NCBI RefSeq assembly: GCF_018812025.1 | Contig: NC_063051.1 | Location: 5,271,896-5,335,895, forward strand | Source: Megalobrama amblycephala | Lineage: Eukaryota; Chordata; Actinopteri; Cypriniformes; Xenocyprididae | Direction of reading: 5' to 3' | Length of the DNA stretch: 64,000 nt | Shown: piece by piece, positions 1 to 12,800 of the stretch | Numbering within the stretch: position 1 is the first letter of the stretch | How the letters are laid out: each line of letters begins with the position of its first letter | Made by a program: the position numbers and the translations under genes | Notes under the pieces: generated by a model | The model's input: the letters and a program-made list of their open reading frames with translations, nothing else | Database searches by the model: none | Told to the model about the DNA's origin: nothing

Positions 1-643
1 ACTGATCCCTTACCATACATGACATCACAAGAGACTGCACAGGAATGACTTTAATGGCAGAATACATGACATTTAACTCAAAGTTCATCCATTTTGTTAT
101 AACAAAGCGGTGTATTTCTAGATGCATATTAGGCACATCTGCAAGCTTTGTGATTTAACAGCCGTGTGGTTCTGCTCTCTCTACTGCATCCAGCTAATCA
201 AAATCTGTCACTGTTACAGTGCCATGAATTCATAATTCAGAATAATTTCATGAACAGCTGCTGTGCATTACCATAACTGCAGGGGGGCTCCATTTATTTT
301 ATTTTTTTAAGGTTTCATTTTTCGTATTCAGCATTGCGAAGGAAAAGAGGAAGGAAAAAAATGTGCCTGCCACACATACACCGACAAACAATTTACAGAA
401 ATACAATTCCTGTCTCCAGGGACTCAGTGATAGAGAGCTTTAATATGGAGATTCCTCTCACAGATGCATTTCAAGTAAATACAAGTTAGGATAGACATTG
501 ACGCAAGTTACTCAGCAGGAGACATGCAGAATATGCAAGTCTTTGTGTCTGTGCAGGTGACAGGGTTGTTTTTATATGTGATATCGTGGGTCGACCATAA
601 GCATATGGTTTTTCGGAAGTCTGTGTATTGTTTATACACTCAT

Positions 644-677
<34 letters not shown>

Positions 678-741
678 CAATGATTTCTTGTCTGCAGCTG
701 ACGTCTGGGTGCCAGTAAGAACTGTGTTGTGTTTTGTGCAG
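1..741. other. Upstream intron or flank with a (TG)n microsatellite
   Basis: No gene is recognised. A (TG)n run lies at about 644-677. The stretch is likely the intron before the chl1 signal-peptide exon. The open frames here come from the TG/CA repeat and are not credible genes. Confidence 0.5.
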
Positions 742-842
742 GTAGCAAGACCCCAGCCTGTGTTGGAGTGAGATGCACTGACTCCTGGCAAACTGCTGCA
801 TTCCCAGTTGTCCTCTGCTCACCTCTGAGGCTGTGGCCAGTC
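742..842 (+). other. chl1: 5'UTR part of the signal-peptide exon of chl1
   Basis: A splice acceptor (TTTTGTGCAG, ending at 741) precedes the signal-peptide exon, so at least one upstream non-coding exon is expected. A two-codon upstream ORF (ATG CAC TGA, 773-781) lies 61 bases before the main ATG, in a weak context. The main frame is open through this UTR segment, so the chosen start rests on the good signal peptide that follows it. Confidence 0.6.
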
Positions 843-3800
843 ATGCGGTTATTACGGAAAATCCTCCTCCTTTTGGGCGCTTGCCTTAATATGAGCTGCA
901 GGTATCAAACTAATGCCCTGGATATTCCACTTGATGGTAAGCTGAATGAATGACTTCCTGTTAGTATTTATTTAGTATTTTTCTGGTAATATGTCTTATC
1001 CTTTCCTATTTATATACTTGATCATATTTCAGTGCTGTTTCAGTATAATTGTTTGTCATGTGCATAATTTAGCCAGTTTTTCATGCTCTCTGGAAGAACA
1101 ATGAGTTATGGAAGAATGTTTCTACCACAGATTAAAAAATAAATTGCCACTTAATTTCTTCATTTCAACTTTATTTTCATAATTGCAACTTCATATTACA
1201 CAATTATGACTTCATATCTTTATTACAGCTTAACATCTTAAAAAAATCAAAAAAAAAAAAAAAAAAGACTTCATATCTCACAAATGCAACTTCCTATATC
1301 ACAAGATTTCACAGTGATGTTATTAATTCTGTGGTGATTCAAGCGCTTTCTTCCCAGCGCTGTGTAATCTGGAAACCATGAGAAACATTGTGCCACTAAC
1401 ACTAACAGAAATAACTTGTGGCAGAAATGGTCTAATGTTTTCGAGTGCTTTTAAGTGCTTCACACAACTTTTCCCAACACTTCAAAGCTTTAAAATATTG
1501 CCCAATTTGAATGTTATTTTTAATGTGATGTCCAAAACATTATTTGTTCATATTTCATAGTTTGTCCAAATTTGTAAAACTAAAGGTTTCACGATGTAAG
1601 AAAGCAAACACTTAGAAATAAAAAAAAAAATACAATAAATTTCAACTGTAGTAGATGCTGTAGAGGAGCACTTATTGGCTTATTAGCCATTTCCACACCC
1701 TAGTATATATTTTTAATATTTATTAATAATAAAATAAAAGTTAATATTATCTGCATCTTAAGCTCAGTGCTTTTCTGTCAGCCCTCACAGTGCTGCCAAA
1801 TCAGGCGCTGGTGCCACCTTAGAACTTAAAGGTGCCCTAGAATTAAAAATTGAATTTACCTTGGCATAGTTAAATAACAAGAGTTCAGTACATGGAAATG
1901 ACATACATTGAGTCTCAAACTCCATTGTTTCCTCCTTCTTATATAAATCTCATTTGTTTAAAAGACCTCTGAAGAACAGGTGAATCTCAACATAACACCG
2001 ACTGTTACGTAACAGTCGGGATCATTAATATGTACACCCCCAATATTTGCATATGCCTTGAACATGAGCTGGCATTAGACAAGGGCAGCCAGTATTAACG
2101 TCTGGATCTGTACACAGCTGAATCATCAGACTAGGTAAGCAAGCAAGAACAATAGCGAAAAATGGCAGATGGAGCAATAATAAATAACATGATCCATGAT
2201 ATCATGATATTTTTAGTGATATTTGTAAATTGTCTTTCTAAATGTTTCGTTACCATGTTGCTAATGTACTGTTAAATGTGGTTAAAGTTACGATCGTTTC
2301 TTACTAGCCATCGTTATTTTCATTATTAAACACTTGCAGTCTGTATAATGCATAAACACAAATTCATTCTTTATAAATCTCTCCAACAGTGTAGCATTAG
2401 CCGTTAGCCACGTAGCATACTATCAAACTACTCATACTACTCATTCAGAATCAAATGTAAACATCCAAATAAATACAATACTCACATAATCCAATGTATG
2501 CATGCAGCATGCATGATGAACACTTTGTAAAGATCCATTTTGAGGGTTATATTAGCTGTGTGAACTTTGTTTATGCAATGATAGAGTCGAGAGCTCGGGA
2601 GTGGGCGGAGAGCACAAGCAATTAAAGGGGCCGCAGCCTGAATTGGCGCATTTCTAATTATGCCCCAAAATGGGCAGTTAAAAAAAAATAATAAAAAAAA
2701 ATCTGTGGGGTATTTTGAGTTGAAACTTCACAGACACATTCAGGGGACACCTTAGACTTATATTACATCTTGTAAAAAAACATTCGATGGCACCTTTAAA
2801 GGGTTAGTTTACCTTTAACGTAAGACCTTCGTTCATCTTTGGAATACAAATTAAGATATTTTTGATAAAATCCGATGGCTCAGTGAGGTGTCCATTGACA
2901 GCAAGTTAATTTACACTTTCAGTGTCAAGAAAGGTACTAAATATTTAAAACAGTTCATGTGACTACAGTGGTCCAACCTTAATGTTATAAAGCGACGAGA
3001 CTACTTTTTGTGCACCAAAAAAACTAAATAACGATTTTATTCAACAATTTCTAGTCATGGGTGATTTCAAAACACTGCTTCATGAAGCTTCGCAGCTTTA
3101 CAAATCTTTTGTTTCGAATCAGTGGTTTGGAGCGTGTATCAGAGTGCCAAAGTCAAGTGATTTCAGTAAACAAGGCTTCATTACGTCATAAGTGTTTTGA
3201 AACGTTTCGAAATTTCAATGTTTCACCACTGGGGGTGATGATCTCAGTGAACCCATGAAAACATGCTGTAAATATTGACGCAAATTCAGTCATTTTAGGC
3301 CGCAAAAATCAGAAAAAAAGTCCCTCGAAATCCTGGAAGGACTGCATAATTGAGACTTGCTTCTTCGTATCATATCTCACATTTGCAACTTTATATCTCA
3401 CATTTACAACTTTTTCACAATTGCAAGTCCAAATCTCTCAAATGCAACTTCATACAGTATAACACATTTACAACATCATATTCATATCCAAGTTTCACAA
3501 TTAAAAATGTATAGTATATTGCATCTTCATATCCCACAATTACACTTTATATCTCATAATTGTAACATATCCTACAATTACAAATGTATATTTCAATCGT
3601 GACTTCATATTCCATAATTGCAACTTAATTTCTCATAGTTTTGAGTTTATATCTATTTTTTTCTAGCACAATGTGACATTATATTATTTTAAATCTATCA
3701 AAAAGTTACTTGTTTTATTTTTTTACTCTATGGGGAAAACATGCTTCCATAGTGAGCTGTTCTTACAACTAATCTGTTTGAAACTGGGTGTTTGTAGGTT

Positions 3801-6800
3801 CACTCATGCTGAGAGCAGGTATAATTTATTGCTAGGGCTGTTTCCATGGAAACCTGATAAAAGTGTATTTTGTTGATGTTAAATTATTCACAATATATCT
3901 TTAGGGCCTGAAAGATATCTTAGGGGAAAACAACAATGTTCTTATTTTTTTCAGCTCTACTTTTATTTAGCCAGTCATTGACCTGGATTTAATTGTTTGT
4001 TGACAATTCATTATTTGTTAGCAGTTCAACAGAAATCATATCTATGGTTCTAACAAATCCCTGCACATTTGTTTCTCTGTGTTCTCCCTGCTGCGGTGGA
4101 TTTGTTAGTTTTAGCACGCATGAACAGTAAGTTTGTAATGCCAAGCCATCCATAGAGCTAGTAAACTTTCATCTGCAGACCTCACTATCATCCATCAAAC
4201 ATTTATTTTGAAAATCCTGCAGAAAGGCAGAGATGTGCTCTTTTGTTGGGGACATTTACAATTAAGTTCTGTGGCAGTGCTATGGTATCAGATGGTGATA
4301 TCATGGTACCTCATAATTACCATATTCCTGTTCCATGATGGTACTACCATGGTACATGGTCAGTGGTTTTTTGTGCTCACATTGTGCTTTTTTGTGTGAA
4401 TTAAGTTAATTTTCATTGACAAAAACAAATCAAACCCTGTTTTGGGGTTGTGGTTGAAATTTTAATAACAATGTTTACTCGCATCAAAGCATCTAGAGGA
4501 ATTTTACAGGGTTTTTTTGTCCATTGTGGACAACCTCCAACAACAGAGCCAGCAAACCACTTTGCATTTGTCATATTGTAACCCACACCACCACTCCATC
4601 ATGATTTTGATCATGCATATCCAATTTTGCACTCAAATTGCATTAGCCAGTAGTTTCTTCCTGTTCTAAACCACAAACAAACTCTCATTGACATTATTTG
4701 ACCAGATCATTTGCCATTGCCTGATAACAACTCACTTTTGACCAACAACACAATCAATGATTCAATATCTAATTATGTTCTCCAACAAACATTTTGTTTA
4801 CCTGTAGTGTTTGTATGCATTGATCAAAACAGCCGACCTGATTGTGGAAAATCATTACGATTGAACCAAAGCCATTTCAAATCACCATTTGCTGCATGCA
4901 GGTTGCATGCTGCCATTTTTCCTCTACAGTTTACTGAGCACTTACTGAGCTCTCTGGCTGTTTCTTTATCTAGTGGAGCAGCTTCCCACAATTACAGAAC
5001 AGTCTCCTACTTCTCTGGTCGCCTTCCCTTTCGAAGAGAGCTTCCCTGTGAAGTGTGAGGCAACAGGAAACCCTGGACCAGAGTAAGCCATATACACATA
5101 CATATACTACCGTTCAAAAGTTTGGGCTCAGTGAGCTCCCTGCTGAAAAATCCAGCTAAAACCAGGCTAAGCTGGTTGGCTGGTCTTAGCTGGTTTAAGC
5201 TGGAAGTAGCTGGTTTTAGCTGGTCTCCCAGCCTCCCAGTCTCCTAGCTAACCCAAACCCCTCTAAAACCAGCCTGACCAGCTTCAGCAGGGAGATTATC
5301 TAAAGGGTTAGTTCACCCAAAAATGAAAATTACCCCATGATTTACTCACCCTCTAACCATCGTAGGTGTATATGACTTTATTCTTTCAGACAAATATAAT
5401 CGGAGTTATATTAAATAATGACATGGCTCTTCAAAGCTTTATAATGGCTGTAAATAGAAGATGAGATTTTGAAGCCCAAAAAAACATCCATCATAAAAGA
5501 TATCCACAGGGCTCCGGGGGGTTAATAAAGGCCTTCTGAAGCGAAGCGATGCGAAAAGATGCAGAAAGAAAAATATCCATATTATTAAAATATTATATTA
5601 TTAAAAGTGAACTCTGACCTGATGCAGGACGTTTTGGATAGAGCGTATTGGATAACTGCAGAGGATAGAGCAAAACAAAACACCGGTCATGAATTAGAAA
5701 ATTTTTTAAAGAGAAATGTTGGATGATTTCGATATAAGAGAAGAGGAGGCATTTATTAACCCCCCAGAGCCGTGTGGTTATCTTTTATGATGGATGGTTG
5801 CACTTTTTTTGAAAATCTCATCCTCTATTTACTGCCATTATAAAGCTTGGAAGTGCACCAGGACATTATTTAATATAACTCCGATAATATTCGTCTGGAA
5901 GAAGATACTCATATACACCAAGGATGGGTTGAGGGTGAGTAAATCATTTTTGGGTGAACTATCCCTTTAAATGTTTTTGAAGGATGTCTCTTATTCTCAC
6001 CAAGGCTGCATTTAACAGTAACCTTGTGAAATATTATTACAATTTAAAATAACTGTTTTCTATTTGAATATATTTTAAGATGTAATTTATTCCAGTGATG
6101 GCAAAGCTGAATTTTCAGCATCATTACACTGGTCTTGAGTGTCACATGATCCTTCAGAAATCTTTCTAATATGCTAGTTTGCTGCTCAATAAATACTTCA
6201 TATTATTATCACAGCTGAAAATGGTTGTGCTGCTTAATGTTTTTGTGCAAACTGTGATACTTTTTTTTTTTTTTCAGGATTTTTTGGTGAATAGAAAGTG
6301 CAAAGGAATATAATTTATTTTAAAGAGAAATCGTCTGTAACATTATAAATGTCTTTACTGTCACTTTTAATCGGTTTAATGTGTTATTGCTGGAAAAAAA
6401 GAAAAGAAAAGATAGTGAACAAGAGTACATACACTACCTTGGGGAAACCAGATGAAGATGAATGTTTATTTTTAGGGACAGTCCCTGGTTTTTCATTATC
6501 GACCTGATTATAAAACTTAAATTAATTGATTACTAATTGTTCAAAATTGATCAAATTTGATCAGTTTAAATCATGAGATTGGTATTATGGAATTATGTTA
6601 TCATTTGTCTTCCTCAAATAATTGCTTGCTTGTGCTAGTTTTGCATTGAAAACTAGAGCAGAGATGGAGGGAACGACCTTCAGGAACGACCGCAAGAGCA
6701 TCATCACAGTGCTCGCGTGCTGGTTGATCAACATCACCAGCTATTTTTGCGTGATGAACAGTGCAGCTGTGCTAGATCAGCACCAAACCAGCATGGAAAT

Positions 6801-9800
6801 TCAGCAGGGCTAGATCATGGGGAGAACAGCTCCCAATATACGCAAAAACAACATCAGAAACACCCCGCTGGCATTTCAAAGCACCTTTCAAAGCCTCGTC
6901 TGAGTATTTGATGTCATTTCAATTTGAAAACCGAATGTGGAAATACTTGTGGTTTCATATTTCAAAGGATGCACACTGAGTGGTGTAATTTCAATTAATC
7001 ACTGATCTTCTCTGTTTTTCAGATTCAGGTGGACAAAGAATGGACAAGACTTTGATCCGGATCAGGACCCCAGACTGATAACATTAGATGATTCTGGAAC
7101 ATTCATAATTCCCAATAATGGGAATCTCACAGAATTCCAGGGCAATTATCGCTGCTTTGCGACCAACAAGTTAGGAACAGCCATGTCGGAAGAGATCGAA
7201 TTCATTGTTCCCAGTGAGTAATGTACAACTTTGTGCTGTATGCTCTGTAACGACTCTTTCGGAATGATTTAGAGATTGGTGTCCAATGAAACAACTGCTC
7301 TGGTCCATAGTGGGATATCCATTTTACTTGCCCACAACAAACCCTGGAGCTTTTCTTTCCCTTTCATCACAGTGCATTATGGACCATGAGGAGAGGGCTG
7401 ATGAAAAATGAGTTTTTTCCCCTCTCTCCATCATTTTTCGACATAACATTTCTCATTGTGTTCTGAAATAAACCACATAAATCTCTAAAGATGTAACCAG
7501 GGCAAAGAGTAATCAGTTACCAAACAAGAACAGTTTTCAATCAGTCATTCAGCTGACACATACAGTTTCAGCAGCAGAATGATGTGTTATTGGCAGGTTT
7601 TCGGACTAAATTTGGGAAATTGGAACGAATAATCTCTTTCCAGGAATGCCTTAGGGGAGAAAATCTGTCTTATACTGCCACCTAATGGTGATTTCATTTG
7701 TAAAATTGTAAGTAATGGTATGTATAGATTTATTTTGCTTGTTACTCTCTGCAGATGTTCCGAAGTTCCCTAAAGAGATCATTGATCCAATTGAGGTTAT
7801 GGAAGGTCAGTCAGTCATTCTGGAGTGCAACCCACCTAAAGGAATCCCCCCACTGCAAATCTACTGGATGACAATTGGTAAGTTCTGGTTATCTGGGATC
7901 TTTTTTTTCATTTTATTTGGGTAAAGTTAATCCTGATCCACATTCCGTCCACTGTGCATTCAGTGATCATCTGATGAATATAGTCTAATAGTCTACACTC
8001 TAAAAAATGCTGGGTTAAAAACAACCGAAGTTGGGTTGAAAAATGGACAAACCCAGCGGTTGGGTTAAATATTTGCCCAACATGCTGGGCAGTTTTATTT
8101 AACCCAATTATTGTTTAAAAAAAAAAAAAAATACAGATATATATATATATATATATATATAGTATCTGATTATGTTGTAGTCAGTGTATGCTTAATCCTG
8201 TGTGCTTTTTGCTATGCATTTTTTATTTTATTTTATTTTATTTTTTTCATAAATAAAACCTGTAACTGAAGTTTACCTACTGGCAATAACTGGCAAATAT
8301 GTCAGGTAACCAAGTTTAGTGGTTTGTTCTACTCTCATATTTAGAATATTTAAAAAACATTTTCCTCATATTTTGATGGTTTATATACAGTATATCCCCT
8401 CCGGACATAACTTTTGGCCTCTACCATATTTATGTTCATTAAAATAATCGTATTATTACTATAGTATCATTCTTACTGAGTTTTGAGCCTCATTAAAGTA
8501 TATTTTTTTTCCTTTTCTGTGAAACATCGCAGGTCTAAAGCACATTGAGCAGGATGAAAGAGTATCAGTGGGTCTGAATGGGAACCTGTACTTCTCAAAC
8601 GCCATTGAGACTGACAGCCGCAGAGACTACTGCTGCTTCGCTGCCTTCCCGCGCATACGAACCATCGTCCAGAAAACTGCCATGTCTGTCGTGGTCAAAA
8701 GCAGTACGTTGAAATAGTCCTTTTCAAGAGTTTGATTGCATAACATAGTCATTTCTTTACATGACCTGCACTGGTTTCAAACATGCTGGCCATGTGCATC
8801 TAATACACATCTCCAGTGTCTCATGTAGTCAATCTCCAAGCGCTTGCTGGACCTCAGCAAATCAGCTTGGTAGATATTGATACTTCCTGTGATGACTTGT
8901 TGGTGTATTTCATGTCCATATTATCTATTGTTTTCATTGTTTTTGCATTGCCACACATATTTTTATTTGTCTCCATTTCTTCATCCAAGACAAGTTAATG
9001 AAGGACTCAGGCTCTGGTAGCGGCAGAGGTTATGGTGAGTGACATTCATTAGAGATGCTACATGGGTGTTGAGCAGCTACTTTGTTTTTAATTAGTTTTG
9101 ATTAATTATCTCATTCCATGTCACATCATACTTGCTTACTCTTTAGCCTAGATTTGCAAATCTGACAGGTTGTCTCTGATCAACTGTTGGAAATAATTCA
9201 TAGGTTCATTCATAACTTATTCTCTGTACTGGATCACAAGTGTATTATATTTTGTATGTTAAAATGCTTCCTTGAATTCGCTACTGACTGACACACTCAT
9301 AAAGACAGTCTTTGCCGACATCTAATGGCGTAATAATGTAACTTCTGTTGCTGGTCACCATCAGGAACTATTTTTTTCCAGAGGAAGAAAGGCTTTTAGG
9401 GAAAGTTTACTTCATGAAAGTTGCATTGATACATATTTTTGGCTCTAATATTTGTATTGTCTGGTAACCGTTTTATAAAAGCAATAAGGTACACAAGGCT
9501 AGTGCTGTATCGTGAATAAGTCACGGTTGAAGGGGTTGCAGGCACTCCACTTACACCTAACAACACCCTTCAGCCGTGATACAGCACAGCCTCAAGTACC
9601 TTATTGCTTACATATTATATTATATTATATTATATTATATTATATTATATTATATTATATTATATTATATTATATTATATTATATTATATTATATTATAT
9701 TATATTATATTATCTTTTCACTGTTATAAAGCAAACTCTCTCTTGGAGAGGAAGCCCCGTCTACTGACGCCCACAGGAATGGAGTCACATACATATCTGG

Positions 9801-12800
9801 TGAAAGGCAAAGATCTTCAGTTGGAGTGTATTGCAGAGGGATTGTAAGTGTCATTGTCTAATATTCATTATTAATTTAATCGATTTGTAAATCTTAATTA
9901 GGAGCATGGCATTTCTTTCAATAATACCGCTTGAAATGCATTTGATATCTAGTGGGGATGCCAAAATGTAGATTATTAAAAAAAAAAGTTTAAGAGCGTT
10001 TAGATGGATGTGTCAAAATACTAATATTATGCATAATAATATACATTATTAATATACAGGTCTATTTGATCACAAGTCTATTTGATCATCGTTTGCAAAA
10101 CATTACTACAAAAACAATTATTCAGACATCATTCATGGAACACTTTTATCTAAAATGTTTTAGTTGTACATGCATCTAACGTTTTTTTTAAACGTTATTA
10201 CTACTTGTTTAAAAACAATCAGAAAACATTCAAAAGTTATGTTCCCATAAATTAAACATTCCCACGTTTTCTCTAATGTTCACATATCAAGAAAAATAAT
10301 TTAAAAACTACATGTTTTGAACTTTCAGAGAACATTCAGAAATAATGTTTTCATAACGTTACGGGAATATTAGCATAACGTTCATAGAACTTTTTTTTTT
10401 AAGCTGGGCAGACTCTATAAAAATGATTTAGCTCATCACTACCGTCTGTCTTTCAGCCCCACACCAAAGGTGGAGTGGGTTAAAACAGGCTTCAACAAGC
10501 TTCCAGAAAAGGCTGTGGTGGAGAGTCATGGGAAGATGCTCACCATAGAGATGGTGAATGAGGAGGACGAAGGGAAATATATGTGCAAAGCCAAAAATCC
10601 CCATGGAGAGATTGTGCATTATTTTCATGTTACAGTAGAAGGTGAGTCACATTATTTAATCACAGTAATCTCATAATATAACCACAGTAAATGTGCCAGT
10701 GTAGCTTTATAAATGGTTTCATATCATGTACGCATTAAATACACTCCAAGTGGTAAAAGAGCGCCATCTTCTGTCCAAAGACAAAAAGTGCTTGCAGGAC
10801 TGATTCAGGACAATTATAAGAAGTCATACTATAATACACATTGCTTAATTACCATACACATTCTAAGGACACAATGGCCATTTTCAGGTTATTAAAAGGA
10901 CAATTACTATCAAATACTATCATAACAGATTACTGTTCATAGTATTTCTAATAAGTGTATATTTAGTTTTTTTATATATTTTCATCATGTATAGTCTCTA
11001 TTTTTTCAATACCCTTATCTTAGTCAAGGTAGATGCCATACTGAATAAAAATGAACAGATAATGAAAATGAGGCTGTGAAGGATAGATATATCATTAATA
11101 GTTTCTATTTTCAAGCAGCAAGCAAGGTCAGGGCACACACACACACACAGCATCTTTAACAGCTGTTTGTGTTCAAACAAAAATGAATATTAGGAAATAT
11201 CTGACTGCTGAATGCTGCGATTGACTAATCAAAATCATGTCATGTGTATAATGCATTGCTTTACACGACTCGATTCTCTTGCATGGACAGAGCCTCCTGA
11301 GTTTGAGATTGAACCTCAAAGCCAGTTGGGGACGATTGGATCTGATGTGGTGATCAAGTGTGTCGTGAAAGGAAATCCTCAACCTAGTGTTACTTGGAGA
11401 GTCAACGGCCGACCATTGAATGGTAAACATTCCTAATTCCTGAACAACCATCCATTAACAATATAAAATTCAGATTGCATTGATTTAAAATGATTGTGAC
11501 TTCAGAAATAGCAGAAATTGACAGATGTGATTATAACATTTAAATATGTGAATCAAAGTGGCAATTATAACTTTCTGTGAAATTATTATTTCACATAATA
11601 ATTTTTATATATCCTGTTATACACTGTTTTAACAAAACCTTTGACCCACATTTTCTATTTCAGAGGTCCCAGCATCCAACAGGAAAATCTTGAAAGATGG
11701 CACCATTTCCATCCACAACGCAAACCCCGAAAACAGCGCTGTTTACCAGTGTGGGGCCACAAACAGACACGGCACCATCCTAGCCAATGCCAACATCATG
11801 ATTATGAGTAAGTAAACCGCACTCAGCTGTGCAGTATATTGAACGGATTTTCAATCAAATTAAACATGATGTCTTCCCATTTTGAGATGAACTGTAATCT
11901 AATATTGTGATTGCATTCAATAATAATAAAATCATTAATTATCTTTTGCTAGTAGAGATGTTACCAGCTGTCACATTCCGTGCTTAACCCTATAAAGCAG
12001 GGATGGGCAACTCCGGTCCTGGAGGGCCAGTGTCCTGCAGAGTTTATCTCCATCCCTGATAAAAACTCACTTGCCTATAGATTTCTACTAATCCTGAAGA
12101 CCTTGATTAGCTGGTTCAGGTGTGTTTGATTAGGGTTGGAGCTAAACTCTGCAGGAAATTGGCCCTCCTGGACCGGAGTTGCCCATCCCTGCTATAAAGC
12201 CTACTGGATCATATTTGATATGCAAATTTCTAAGGCCTCTATATTATCAACGAGATCAAAGCATTGCTAAAAAACCTGTTGTACACAATAGACACTTTTC
12301 ACAGACTGTAATGACGTGTTTTAACGGTCAACATCATAAATTCTGCAAAGTTTTTTATATTTTAATATTTTTTAAAATGTATGTACTGTACATTTATACC
12401 ACTATACTTTGTATTACATTACCGTTGCATCAAATTACAAGAAACTAGTTACCGCTGCTGCAAGGGTGTTTCTAATACAGCGTCTATGGGTGTGACGGTA
12501 AAATTTATGTTTTTCAATTTATTTATTTTTTGACGTTTATCAATCTCTCTCTATTTTTCTCTCTTTTTGAAAGTCGTGAAAACACTATTATGGAGTTTTT
12601 CTTTTGCTGTTTGAGCAAATGGGAACACAAAAAATATATTTAATGTAGTCTCTCATTCACCGCTATAGAAATTAACCCAACTATGACGACTTCCACTTCT
12701 GAGAAACCCGGAAATGTGAAAAGGGTCTATATACTACATGCCTTCTGTCATCTAATTGATAGTTTATACTTTTTTTAGCAGGTAAAAGGCCTTTTAGTAT

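Larger units (their letters stand above)
5105..6410 (+). mobile_element. Dispersed cyprinid element (TTCAAAAGTTTGGG type) split by two younger insertions
   Basis: The left end 'ctaccgttcaaaagtttggg' at about 5107 continues after two nested elements as 'gtttttgaaggatgtctctt' at about 5973, and runs through the family signature 'cacatgatccttcagaaat' (about 6143) to about 6410. Other copies are near 14607, 18090, 20936 (reverse), 37706 and 47403. Class not assigned. Confidence 0.7.

Noticed and set aside
486..844. Histidine/threonine-rich or valine/cysteine-rich small frames
   Set aside because: Products of the (TG)n/(CA)n microsatellite.
4711..5058. 115-residue frame overlapping chl1 exon 2
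   Set aside because: It runs in a different frame from the Ig1 exon and has no similarity to known proteins.
9512..9767. Peptide of repeated YYIIL
   Set aside because: It is the (TATTA)n microsatellite read as protein; only the last part (from 9732) is the real Ig3 exon.
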